Notes under the pieces: model-generated
What the model saw: the letters and a program-made list of their open reading frames with translations, nothing else
Databases searched by the model: none
Told to the model about the DNA's origin: nothing
Origin: CAYRWK01 sp964427965
GTDB taxonomy: Bacteria; Patescibacteriota; WWE3; UBA101185; UBA10185
NCBI GenBank assembly: GCA_964427965.1
Contig: CAYRWK010000013.1
Coordinates: 1 to 18,640, forward strand
Reading direction: 5' to 3'
DNA length: 18,640 nt
Shown here: positions 6,428 through 12,513 of the stretch, piece by piece
Numbering within the stretch: position 1 is the stretch's first letter
Layout of the letters: each line of letters begins with the position of its first letter
Program-made: the position numbers and the translations under genes

Positions 6428-7303
6428 TTAAAGTACGCCCAACTCCATCTTCTCTTCTTCAACAACCTTGTCAATATACTGTAAATATCTTTCGGTAGTT
6501 GAAAGTCTTTTATGTCCCGCAATACGAGAAACCTGCATAAGACTTGTACCTTGAGACAAATGATGGGCAACAAAAGTATGTCTTAAATCATTTACTTTAG
6601 CACTTTCTACGCCTGCCGCTTTGTAATATCTTTCGATAGTTGACCTAATGTTTCTTACCAACAAAGCCTTGCCTGATTTTGTAATAAAAAGAAATTTTGA
6701 ATCTTTGTTACTTGGACGTTCTTTTTCAATATAGTTTCTTACAGCCTCAACAACTGCTTTGTTTAAAGGAATGCTTCGCCCATCCTTGTTTGTTCTGGTT
6801 GGGATACGTAAGTTACCAACTTCTTTATCAATCTCAAGATTTTCCATCTTAATCTCAACTAACTCTGAGATCATCACACCTGTTTGTAGCAGAACCTCAA
6901 TAATGGCGGAGGTTCTGATATCGTCTCTGGCGGCGTCCCTTAAGGCACGGTATTCCATTTTAGTTAAAATTCTTGGGGCTTTTGATTCAACTTTAGGATG
7001 TTTTAATAAGTCGGCTACGTTTTTAGTAATATGACCTTTTTCGGTTAAAAATCTAAAAAATGTTTTTGTAGAGTTGGTTTTTCTGGAAATTGATTTGGCG
7101 GTGTAGCTTTCGTTTGCAAGCTTTTTCATAAAAGATTCAAGATGGGTAAGTTCGATTTCTGTAACAATTTCTACTCCGTTTTTGGACAAATGCTCGATAA
7201 GTTGCTCAATGTCCTTTTTGTAGGCAACAAGAGTAGAGGGGGACTTCCCCTCTAATTCTAAGTTTTTTATAAATGTTTTGTGGGCAATTTCAAGTTTTAT
7301 CAT
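6428..7303 (-). CDS. Xer-like tyrosine recombinase with altered catalytic residues
   Basis: A 291-aa protein with the XerC/XerD architecture and length. The N-terminal SAM-like core-binding domain spans about 1-100 (FIKNLELEGKSPSTLVAYKKDI) and the catalytic domain follows. Lys173 (TRTNKDGRSIPL), Arg241 (DLRHTF), His264 (AGHKRLSTT) and the nucleophile Tyr273 are in place. Two pentad positions differ: the first Arg, expected in TGxRxSEL, is Met144 (TGVMISEL), and the His of HxxR is Asn238 (VNDLRH). Each needs only one base change from the canonical codon. A Shine-Dalgarno GAAAGGA lies about 8 nt before the ATG. It could be the chromosome-dimer recombinase, an element integrase or a regulatory derivative. 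The adjacent HEPN/MNT genes lie downstream on the same strand. Confidence 0.88.
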   Translation of the reverse strand: MIKLEIAHKTFIKNLELEGKSPSTLVAYKKDIEQLIEHLSKNGVEIVTEIELTHLESFMKKLANESYTAKSISRKTNSTKTFFRFLTEKGHITKNVADLLKHPKVESKAPRILTKMEYRALRDAARDDIRTSAIIEVLLQTGVMISELVEIKMENLEIDKEVGNLRIPTRTNKDGRSIPLNKAVVEAVRNYIEKERPSNKDSKFLFITKSGKALLVRNIRSTIERYYKAAGVESAKVNDLRHTFVAHHLSQGTSLMQVSRIAGHKRLSTTERYLQYIDKVVEEEKMELGVL

Positions 7304-7330
7304 TAATATATTTCCTTTCGGTTAGTTTTT

Positions 7331-7358
7331 TTCATACATAATGTACCCTATAGGCGTT
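7331..7358. other. Possible dif-like Xer site
   Basis: Read on the minus strand, a 28-bp segment has TTATGTATGAA as a possible XerD arm. It shares its first seven bases with the B. subtilis dif XerD arm. It is preceded by a 6-bp centre and AACGCCTATAG as a weak XerC arm. It sits about 30 bp upstream of the recombinase start. The similarity is partial and could be chance in AT-rich DNA. Confidence 0.2.
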
Positions 7359-7435
7359 AAGTTATCATCAGTATGCCGCTTAGTCAATAATAAATTTATT
7401 ACATCGAGTGATGCGAGATACAATTTACTAAGGTA

Positions 7436-7464
7436 TTGCAAACAAATACTTAGTAGCTTACAAT
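7436..7464 (+). promoter_or_regulatory. Promoter of the FtsB-like gene, predicts leaderless mRNA
   Basis: TTGCAA (7436-7441), a 17-nt spacer and TACAAT (7459-7464). Only 7 nt separate the -10 box from the ATG at 7472, and no Shine-Dalgarno is present, so transcription should begin at about the start codon. Confidence 0.7.
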
Positions 7465-7471
7465 TTTTTTA

Positions 7472-7831
7472 ATGTCCATTCCTGCTCAACTTAAGTATAT
7501 AGTACTTTCACTACTGTTCATTCTTGCTGCAGTTAACTTTACCCGTACTACCCTTAATACATTGCAAAGCAGTAAAAGGTTGGAAGATTTACAGAACGAG
7601 GTTTCGGTGTTAGAAACTGAAAAAGTTGGTCTGGAACAGGATATTGCTTATAAAAAAACTACTGATTTTATTGAAGAACAAGCTCGCGATGCCATTAATT
7701 TAATTAAGCCGGGGGAGAAGGTTTATGTGACGTCTCAGGTGCTTGGTAAGTCGACAGTTTCGGAAGACGCTATGAGAGAACCGGAGAGAGAGAAATCTAA
7801 TCCCGAGCTTTGGGTGGAGTTGTTTTTTTAA
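7472..7831 (+). CDS. FtsB/DivIC-like septum formation protein
   Basis: A 119-aa bitopic membrane protein. It has a short cytosolic N-terminus, one membrane helix (about 9-25, YIVLSLLFILAAVNF), then a leucine/glutamate-rich coiled coil (about 31-62, LQSSKRLEDLQNEVSVLETE). The short C-terminal motif ARDAINLIKPGEKVYV is the hallmark of the septum formation initiator family. FtsB/DivIC joins FtsL and FtsQ/DivIB in the divisome at mid-cell. Length and layout are normal for the family. The sequence alone cannot separate FtsB from DivIC. It has its own promoter immediately upstream. The following gene starts 18-36 nt later on the same strand and may be co-transcribed. Confidence 0.85.
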   Translation: MSIPAQLKYIVLSLLFILAAVNFTRTTLNTLQSSKRLEDLQNEVSVLETEKVGLEQDIAYKKTTDFIEEQARDAINLIKPGEKVYVTSQVLGKSTVSEDAMREPEREKSNPELWVELFF

Positions 7832-7867
7832 CTTTACTTCAAGGAATCTTTGCATTACAGTATAACT

Positions 7868-8464
7868 ATGTCTATAGTCGAAGAAGGCATTAGCTCTTTA
7901 GCTCCTGCAGCTGAGGTCCCTGTTCGTGAGGTTGTTTTGGGGGAGTATCAGGTTGTTAGTATAAAACCAAGTGAACTACTTGTTATAGGATCAGATCCCG
8001 GAAATGGGGATCTTGTGCATGGTGCCTCTCGTGGTAGGGTACTTCCTTATAACCCTAAGTCTATTGTTTCTGCAAAATTAGAAGGTTTAACTCCTGGTGA
8101 GGGCTCGAAAGAGATTCTTTGTGTTGAGGTTGATTCTACGAATGGTGGTCTGCAGTTACGCAAGCTTGCTAGTACTATCTATGCGGAGGTGTGGGTGCAA
8201 AGAAGTGTTCCAGAACACCCCGAGGTGAAAGAGTGGCAAAAGAGAGATAGTATTGATTGGATGGGAGGGTTTGATAAAACATCAGTGGGTAGGGATCCCG
8301 TAATCGTAAATATTAAAACCGCTACACATACAACTCAAGTAGAGATGCATCCTGGTGGTTATAATGCAGGCGATGATCGTGAACATGGCTATTGGGTTCG
8401 ATATCACGATATACCTAAAGGATTGAGTAGTAATCCAAACGATAAACCACCAAAAACAGAATAA
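7868..8464 (+). CDS. Unrecognised protein with faint FHA-like motifs
   Basis: About 198 aa from the ATG at 7868. A TTG at 7850 is an alternative start, with AAGGA only 4 nt before it. No membrane segment or signal peptide is seen. Residues about 35-105 contain LLVIGSDPGNGDLV, SRGRV and VEVDSTNGGLQLRK in that order. This echoes the IGR, SRxH and STNG landmarks of forkhead-associated phosphothreonine-binding domains, but the usual Arg after IG is Ser and the spacing is irregular. I therefore suggest FHA only as a possibility. The C-terminal part (VEMHPGGYNAGDDREHGYWVRYHD) is rich in His, Gly and Tyr and is not recognised. It follows the FtsB-like gene closely. Confidence 0.6.
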   Translation: MSIVEEGISSLAPAAEVPVREVVLGEYQVVSIKPSELLVIGSDPGNGDLVHGASRGRVLPYNPKSIVSAKLEGLTPGEGSKEILCVEVDSTNGGLQLRKLASTIYAEVWVQRSVPEHPEVKEWQKRDSIDWMGGFDKTSVGRDPVIVNIKTATHTTQVEMHPGGYNAGDDREHGYWVRYHDIPKGLSSNPNDKPPKTE

Positions 8465-8474
8465 TACTGGACTT

Positions 8475-8503
8475 TTGACATTCCCACCTCTATTTGTTAC
8501 GAT
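8475..8503 (+). promoter_or_regulatory. Promoter of the initiator tRNA gene
   Basis: A perfect TTGACA (8475-8480), a 17-nt spacer, and TACGAT (8498-8503) with an upstream TG making an extended -10 (TGTTACGAT). The box lies 25 nt before the tRNA 5' end. Confidence 0.75.
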
Positions 8504-8528
8504 TTAGTCCGACATTAGAAAGAATTGA

Positions 8529-8602
8529 CGCGGGGTGGAGGAGTAGTACCTCATCAGGCTCATAATCTGAAGGCCCCGGTGCAAGTCCGGGCCCCGCAAC
8601 CA
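8529..8602 (+). tRNA. Initiator tRNA-fMet (CAU), CCA encoded
   Basis: Acceptor CGCGGGG pairs with CCCCGCA, leaving a C1-A72 mismatch, the hallmark of bacterial initiator tRNA. The acceptor arms match the E. coli initiator. D-stem GAGG/CCTC. The anticodon loop CTCATAA carries CAT at 8561-8563. The anticodon stem TCAGG/TCTGA has fewer G-C pairs than the usual three consecutive G-C pairs. The D-loop is only AGTAGTA, without GG, and the T-loop is TGCAAGT, with G at position 55, so the usual elbow contacts are altered. Discriminator A and CCA (8600-8602) are encoded. Confidence 0.92.
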
Positions 8603-8648
8603 GGTCTTTAATAAACAAAACCATTTCCACTATCACTAAGATATATTG

Positions 8649-8654
8649 TATAAT
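8649..8654 (+). promoter_or_regulatory. -10 box before the second CAU tRNA
   Basis: A perfect TATAAT ends 11 nt before the tRNA 5' end. No clear -35 element is seen at the right distance, and read-through from the initiator tRNA is also possible. Confidence 0.55.
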
Positions 8655-8665
8655 CCCAATTGTAT

Positions 8666-8740
8666 GTCAACGTAGCTCAGGGGTAGAGCGGGCGTTTCAT
8701 AAGCGCTAGGTCGCTGGTCCGAATCCAGCCGTTGACACCA
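8666..8740 (+). tRNA. tRNA with CAU anticodon, probably elongator Met
   Basis: Acceptor GTCAACG/CGTTGAC pairs fully, so this is not an initiator. D-arm GCTC/GAGC has loop AGGGGTA. Anticodon stem GGCGT/GCGCT has G-U pairs at both ends, and loop TTCATAA gives anticodon CAT at 8698-8700. T-arm GCTGG/CCAGC carries loop TCCGAAT, with C instead of T at position 55. Discriminator A and CCA (8738-8740) are encoded. A CAU tRNA may be elongator Met or lysidine-modified Ile2. The UAU tRNA-Ile at 3567 makes Ile2 redundant, so Met is favoured. Confidence 0.85.
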
Positions 8741-8763
8741 TAGCTAATACGTTTAATTAATCA

Positions 8764-8769
8764 TATAAT
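8764..8769 (+). promoter_or_regulatory. -10 box of trpS, predicts leaderless mRNA
   Basis: A perfect TATAAT ends 6 nt before the ATG at 8776. No Shine-Dalgarno is present. No -35 match is seen at standard spacing. Confidence 0.55.
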
Positions 8770-8775
8770 CAATCA

Positions 8776-9780
8776 ATGACAAAACAACGCATACTCACAG
8801 GTGACAACACCACAGGAAAACTTCACTTAGGCCACTATGTTGGTTCGTTGGAAAATAGAATTAAACTCCAAAACGACTACGACACCTTTATAATCTTGGC
8901 CGATATGGCACCCTTTGCTTATCCAAAATATGTAGACAAACCCGAGATTGTGCACGCTTCGGTATTAGATGTGGCTATGGATAACATGGCTGTTGGCATT
9001 GATCCTACTAAAGTTACCTATTTTGTAGAAACAGCCATTCCCGAAATATTTGAACTTAGCATAATTTTTAGTATGCTGGTGTCTCACGCCCGTGCTCTAA
9101 GAAACCCCACAGTCAAAGATGAAATCCGTGAAAAAAACATGGGAGACAACTACTCCTTAGGCTTTGTAAACTTTCCAATTTTTATGGCGGCGGATATCTT
9201 GGCGGCAAGAGCCAATCTTGTACCTGTTGGAGAAGATCAACTTCCACATTTAGAGCAAACAAACGAGATTGTACGTAAATTTAACTCAACCTATGGCGAG
9301 ACGTTAACAGAAGTAAAAGGCTTAGTTGGTAGAGTTAGAAGACTGGTTGGAACCGATGGTAACACCAAGATGACAAAAACTCTTGGAAACTGCATATACC
9401 TTTCTGATTCAGAGGAAGAAGTAAAACAAAAAATCATGTCCATGTACACAGACCCAAAGCGTATTCATCCAACCGATCCGGGGACTGTTGAAGGCAATCC
9501 GGTGTTTGTTTATCACGACGCATTTAATCCAAACACAGCCGAGGTGGACGATCTGAAAGCCCGTTACACAAAAGGTACCGTTGGAGATGTTGAGGTTAAG
9601 CAAAAGTTATTTACTGCAATAAACACTATGCTTACTCCTATTCGTGAAAAAAGAAAATATTATGAAACTCATCAAGACGAAGTATTGGATATTCTAAAGA
9701 TTGGAACAGCAAAAATGAGAACAGAAGCTCAAAAAACACTTGATATGGTGCGTACCAGCATGAAATTGCACATGTTTTAA
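8776..9780 (+). CDS. trpS: Tryptophanyl-tRNA synthetase
   Basis: A 334-aa class I aminoacyl-tRNA synthetase that charges tRNA-Trp. The HIGH signature is His17-Leu-Gly-His20 in GKLHLGHYVGS. The KMSKS signature appears as Lys198-Met-Thr-Lys-Thr202 in DGNTKMTKTLGN, within LVGRVRRLVGTDGNTKMTK, which is diagnostic for TrpRS and not TyrRS. GEDQLPHLEQTNEIVRKFN is the conserved Trp/adenylate-pocket region. Length is typical for bacterial TrpRS. The start is set by the TATAAT box 6 nt upstream. It lies directly downstream of two tRNA genes but appears to have its own promoter. Confidence 0.97.
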   Translation: MTKQRILTGDNTTGKLHLGHYVGSLENRIKLQNDYDTFIILADMAPFAYPKYVDKPEIVHASVLDVAMDNMAVGIDPTKVTYFVETAIPEIFELSIIFSMLVSHARALRNPTVKDEIREKNMGDNYSLGFVNFPIFMAADILAARANLVPVGEDQLPHLEQTNEIVRKFNSTYGETLTEVKGLVGRVRRLVGTDGNTKMTKTLGNCIYLSDSEEEVKQKIMSMYTDPKRIHPTDPGTVEGNPVFVYHDAFNPNTAEVDDLKARYTKGTVGDVEVKQKLFTAINTMLTPIREKRKYYETHQDEVLDILKIGTAKMRTEAQKTLDMVRTSMKLHMF

Positions 9781-9791
9781 GCAGTTTTAGG

Positions 9792-9819
9792 TTGCCACCA
9801 CCCATACTAACTTGTATAA
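9792..9819 (+). promoter_or_regulatory. Promoter of ftsH, near-leaderless
   Basis: TTGCCA (9792-9797), a 16-nt spacer and a perfect TATAAT (9814-9819). The box ends 11 nt before the ATG at 9831, leaving a leader of only about 4-5 nt. It rules out a start at the upstream in-frame TTG, which is itself part of the -35. Confidence 0.75.
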
Positions 9820-9830
9820 TCCCTCCGCCT

Positions 9831-11696
9831 ATGTCTGATAAGAAAAAACAAACTAAAAAATCCAATCTTTCAGGTATTATGGGCGGTAAAAAAACTCCTC
9901 CCACACTTTTTAACAACATCTTTTTTTACGTTCTTATGTTGCTAATAGGTTACGTAGCCTTTGGGCTATTGTTTCCAAGTAATTTTGGTTTAGAGAAAAA
10001 ACCCATTAGCGACGTACTAACCCTTATTAACGATGGCAAAGTTCAAGATATTACCGTAACGGGAGACACAGTTGAAGTGTTGTTAAAAGACGGAACTAAG
10101 TTTTTGTCTCAAAAAGAAGCCGGTATTAGTTTTGATCAAATGTTAAATGATGGAAAAATTGATAGGGCAAAAATTGCCGGTGAAGTTAAAGTAGAAACAA
10201 AAATCGCACTTTTTGACATTCTCCCGACTATTTTAATGATTGCCTTACCCCTTGTAATCTTATTTTTTATTTTTAGACAAATGAAAGGCGCCGGTAGTGA
10301 TATTTTATCTTTTGGCAAATCTAGAGCAAAGCTATTTTCCAAAGAATCATCCAAAGTTACTTTTAATGACGTGGCCGGTAACGAAGAGGCCAAAAGAGAT
10401 ATGATGGAGATTGTGGACTTTTTGAAAAACCCTGAAAAGTATAGAAAACTTGGAGCAAGAATCCCTAAAGGTGTTTTGCTGGTTGGCCCAAGTGGTGTTG
10501 GTAAAACCCTTTTAGCAAAAGCAATTGCAGGGGAAGCAAACGTTCCTTTTTACAGTGTTGCGGGAAGTGAGTTTATGGAAATTCTTGTAGGTGTGGGAAG
10601 CTCCCGGGTGCGAGACCTCTTTAAAATGGCAAAAGACAGCCAACCCTCGTTAATATTTATTGATGAAGTTGACGCAATTGGTAGACAACGCGGTATGGGT
10701 ATTGGCGGAGGACACGACGAACGTGAACAAACTTTAAACCAAATTTTAGTAGAAATGGATGGATTTGACTTACGAACCGAAGTTATTGTTGTTGCTGCGT
10801 CCAACCGCCCCGACATGTTGGATCCGGCGTTAGTAAGAGCAGGAAGATTTGATAGGAAAATTAGTATACCCCTTCCCGATATAAAGGATAGAGAAGAGAT
10901 TGTAAAAATACACATGAGAGGCAAACCCTTTGCAGAGGATGTTGCTGTTGAAAAGATTGCAAAAAAGACCGTTGGATTTAGTGGTGCTGATTTGGAAAAT
11001 ATGTTAAACGAGGCGGCAATACTAGCTGCCAGAAGAAATGAAACCAAAATCCACGACAAAGACTTAGAAGAAGCAGCTTTAAAAGTTACCATGGGTTCTG
11101 AAAGAAAGACTTTGCAAACAGAAGGTGAACGTAAAATGACAGCGTATCACGAAGCAGGTCATGCGCTTGTGGCTACAGATCTTCCCGAAATGGATGCGGT
11201 CTATAGAGTGTCTATTGTAGCCAGAGGCGGTACTTTAGGGCATACAAGCTTTCCACCCGAACGTGATAGGTATAACGAAACCAAGACTCATCTGCTTTCC
11301 ATTTTATCCACTATGCTTGGTGGGCGTGCTGCCGAAGAAGTTGTGTTTAATGAAACTACAGTTGGTGCGGCTGATGATATTGACAGGGCTTCAAAACTTG
11401 CCCGTAAAATGGTTTGTTCTTTTGGAATGAGTGATCTTGGGCCAATTTCCTACGAAGGACGGGATGCTAACATGTGGATTGCTCGCGAAATTGGAGAACC
11501 TGTGATAAGTCCTGAGATGGCAGCTAAAGTAGATAACGAGGTCAAAAAGATTGTAGATGGGGCATATGCTAAAGCAAAGAGCATTCTTTCCGAAAAAAGA
11601 GCCTTGCTTGATAAAATTGCTCAAAAGCTTTTGGAGAAGGAAACTATTGATGGGGATGAGTATAAGAGTCTACTGGCAGTAGAAAGTGATAGATAG
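9831..11696 (+). CDS. ftsH: FtsH, membrane-bound AAA+ zinc metalloprotease
   Basis: A 621-aa protease that extracts and degrades membrane and soluble proteins as a hexamer. Order: cytosolic Lys-rich start, membrane helix 1 (about 28-48), a small external domain, membrane helix 2 (about 127-148), AAA+ domain with Walker A GPSGVGKT (219-226), Walker B LIFIDE (274-279) and the second region of homology SNRPDMLDPALVRAGRFDR, then the protease domain with zinc motif His440-Glu-Ala-Gly-His444 and Asp516 as the likely third ligand. The pore loop reads FMEILVGVG where most FtsH have an aromatic (FVEMFVGVG), so the pore Phe is Leu. The ATG at 9831 is chosen because the promoter lies just before it. Size is normal and it appears to be single-gene. 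Confidence 0.97.
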   Translation: MSDKKKQTKKSNLSGIMGGKKTPPTLFNNIFFYVLMLLIGYVAFGLLFPSNFGLEKKPISDVLTLINDGKVQDITVTGDTVEVLLKDGTKFLSQKEAGISFDQMLNDGKIDRAKIAGEVKVETKIALFDILPTILMIALPLVILFFIFRQMKGAGSDILSFGKSRAKLFSKESSKVTFNDVAGNEEAKRDMMEIVDFLKNPEKYRKLGARIPKGVLLVGPSGVGKTLLAKAIAGEANVPFYSVAGSEFMEILVGVGSSRVRDLFKMAKDSQPSLIFIDEVDAIGRQRGMGIGGGHDEREQTLNQILVEMDGFDLRTEVIVVAASNRPDMLDPALVRAGRFDRKISIPLPDIKDREEIVKIHMRGKPFAEDVAVEKIAKKTVGFSGADLENMLNEAAILAARRNETKIHDKDLEEAALKVTMGSERKTLQTEGERKMTAYHEAGHALVATDLPEMDAVYRVSIVARGGTLGHTSFPPERDRYNETKTHLLSILSTMLGGRAAEEVVFNETTVGAADDIDRASKLARKMVCSFGMSDLGPISYEGRDANMWIAREIGEPVISPEMAAKVDNEVKKIVDGAYAKAKSILSEKRALLDKIAQKLLEKETIDGDEYKSLLAVESDR

Positions 11697-11715
11697 AATC
11701 GCAGCATCATCATGG

Positions 11716-11721
11716 TATAGT
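11716..11721 (+). promoter_or_regulatory. Extended -10 box of the DUF3800 gene, leaderless
   Basis: TATAGT preceded by TGG (an extended -10, TGGTATAGT), ending 7 nt before the ATG at 11729. No Shine-Dalgarno is present. Confidence 0.55.
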
Positions 11722-11728
11722 AAGTATT

Positions 11729-12355
11729 ATGATTATATTCATTGATGAATCCGGTGATCCCGGATTTACTTTTGCAAGGGGCTCCAGTGAAACATTTGTT
11801 ATTGCCTGCTTGATTTTTGAAGATGAGTTAGAGATAGAAAAAACAGCAGTAGCGGTAAAGGATCTAAGAAGAAAACTAGGACTTTCCGATACCGTTGAGT
11901 TTAAGTTTAATAAATCCAGTAAGCAAGTCCGACTCGCTTTTTTACGAACGATCAGCAGATTTTCATTTACAATTAGAGTTCTTGTCGTACACAAGAAATT
12001 AATAAAAAGTAAACAGCTAAGAAGCAGTAAGAATTCATTTTACAGCTACTTTATTAAGATGGTGCTTAAGAATAACGGTGGGAACATACTAAACGCGAAA
12101 GTACGCATTGATGGAAGTGGGGATCGCGTTTTTAGGAGAAACTTCCTGACATACCTGAGAAAAGAATTAAATTCTAAAAATATGAAATTAATAAAAGATA
12201 TCAAATTCATTGATTCCAAGAGTAATGTAATGATTCAAGTAGCAGATATGCTTGCAGGAGTTATTAGGCGGTACAAAGAAGAAACGAAGGATGATGCTGT
12301 CGAGTATTGGGATATAATTTCAAAAAAGATTGATGACTGCTGGGACTTTAGGTAA
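11729..12355 (+). CDS. DUF3800 family protein
   Basis: A 208-aa protein of the DUF3800 family, an RNase H-like fold group of unproven function often found in mobile or defence-associated regions. Key marks are the N-terminal IIFIDESGDPGF strand with acidic residues, VEFKFNKSSKQVRLAFL in the middle, and the C-terminal VMIQVADMLAGVIRRYKEE helix with the family's ADxxAG pattern. The acidic residues could form a metal site (inference). It is Lys/Arg-rich. It has its own -10 box and is closed by a strong hairpin terminator, forming a self-contained single-gene unit between ftsH and the exonuclease gene. That fits an acquired cargo gene, but no mobility gene or flanking repeat is seen. Confidence 0.85.
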   Translation: MIIFIDESGDPGFTFARGSSETFVIACLIFEDELEIEKTAVAVKDLRRKLGLSDTVEFKFNKSSKQVRLAFLRTISRFSFTIRVLVVHKKLIKSKQLRSSKNSFYSYFIKMVLKNNGGNILNAKVRIDGSGDRVFRRNFLTYLRKELNSKNMKLIKDIKFIDSKSNVMIQVADMLAGVIRRYKEETKDDAVEYWDIISKKIDDCWDFR

Positions 12356-12359
12356 CAAA

Positions 12360-12385
12360 AAAATCCCAAATTACTTTGGGATTTT
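12360..12385 (+). terminator. Rho-independent terminator after the DUF3800 gene
   Basis: A perfect 11-bp stem, AAAATCCCAAA / TTTGGGATTTT, around the 4-nt loop TTAC, begins 4 nt after the stop codon. The 3' arm ends in TTTT. The A-run on the 5' arm would allow function on both strands. Confidence 0.85.
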
Positions 12386-12499
12386 CCGACCACGTTTCTA
12401 GACAGGTTGTGCCTGACACGCCACCATCCGGTGACAGTTCAAAATACAGGTCTTTGTGAGGTGATTGTATAAAATCTAATGAAGCTAGTCAACTTGCAG

Positions 12500-12505
12500 T
12501 ATAAT
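12500..12505 (+). promoter_or_regulatory. -10 box of the exonuclease gene, leaderless
   Basis: A perfect TATAAT ends 8 nt before the ATG at 12514. No Shine-Dalgarno and no good -35 are visible. This favours ATG 12514 over the TTG immediately before it. Confidence 0.5.
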
Positions 12506-12513
12506 TATTCTTG

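Noticed and set aside
6361..6573. Minus-strand 70-codon frame overlapping the recombinase 3' end
   Set aside because: It is mostly an out-of-frame shadow of the recombinase. It was checked for the missing HEPN N-terminus and does not resemble it.
3620..8528. tRNA 3'-end direct repeat as an integration site
   Set aside because: I looked for a second copy of the tRNA-Ile T-arm/acceptor sequence across the accessory block and found none, so no att pair is claimed.
8732..8769. TTGACA in the second CAU tRNA 3' end as the -35 of trpS
   Set aside because: The spacer to the TATAAT would be 26 nt, far from the usual 16-18, so it is probably just the acceptor stem.
9792..9830. TTG start extending FtsH by 13 residues
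   Set aside because: The TTG is part of a good -35 element and the TATAAT box lies inside the extension. The extra Pro-rich residues are not FtsH-like.
10136..11092. Long minus-strand open frames opposite ftsH
   Set aside because: They are antisense shadows of a clearly conserved gene, with no family signature or start signals.
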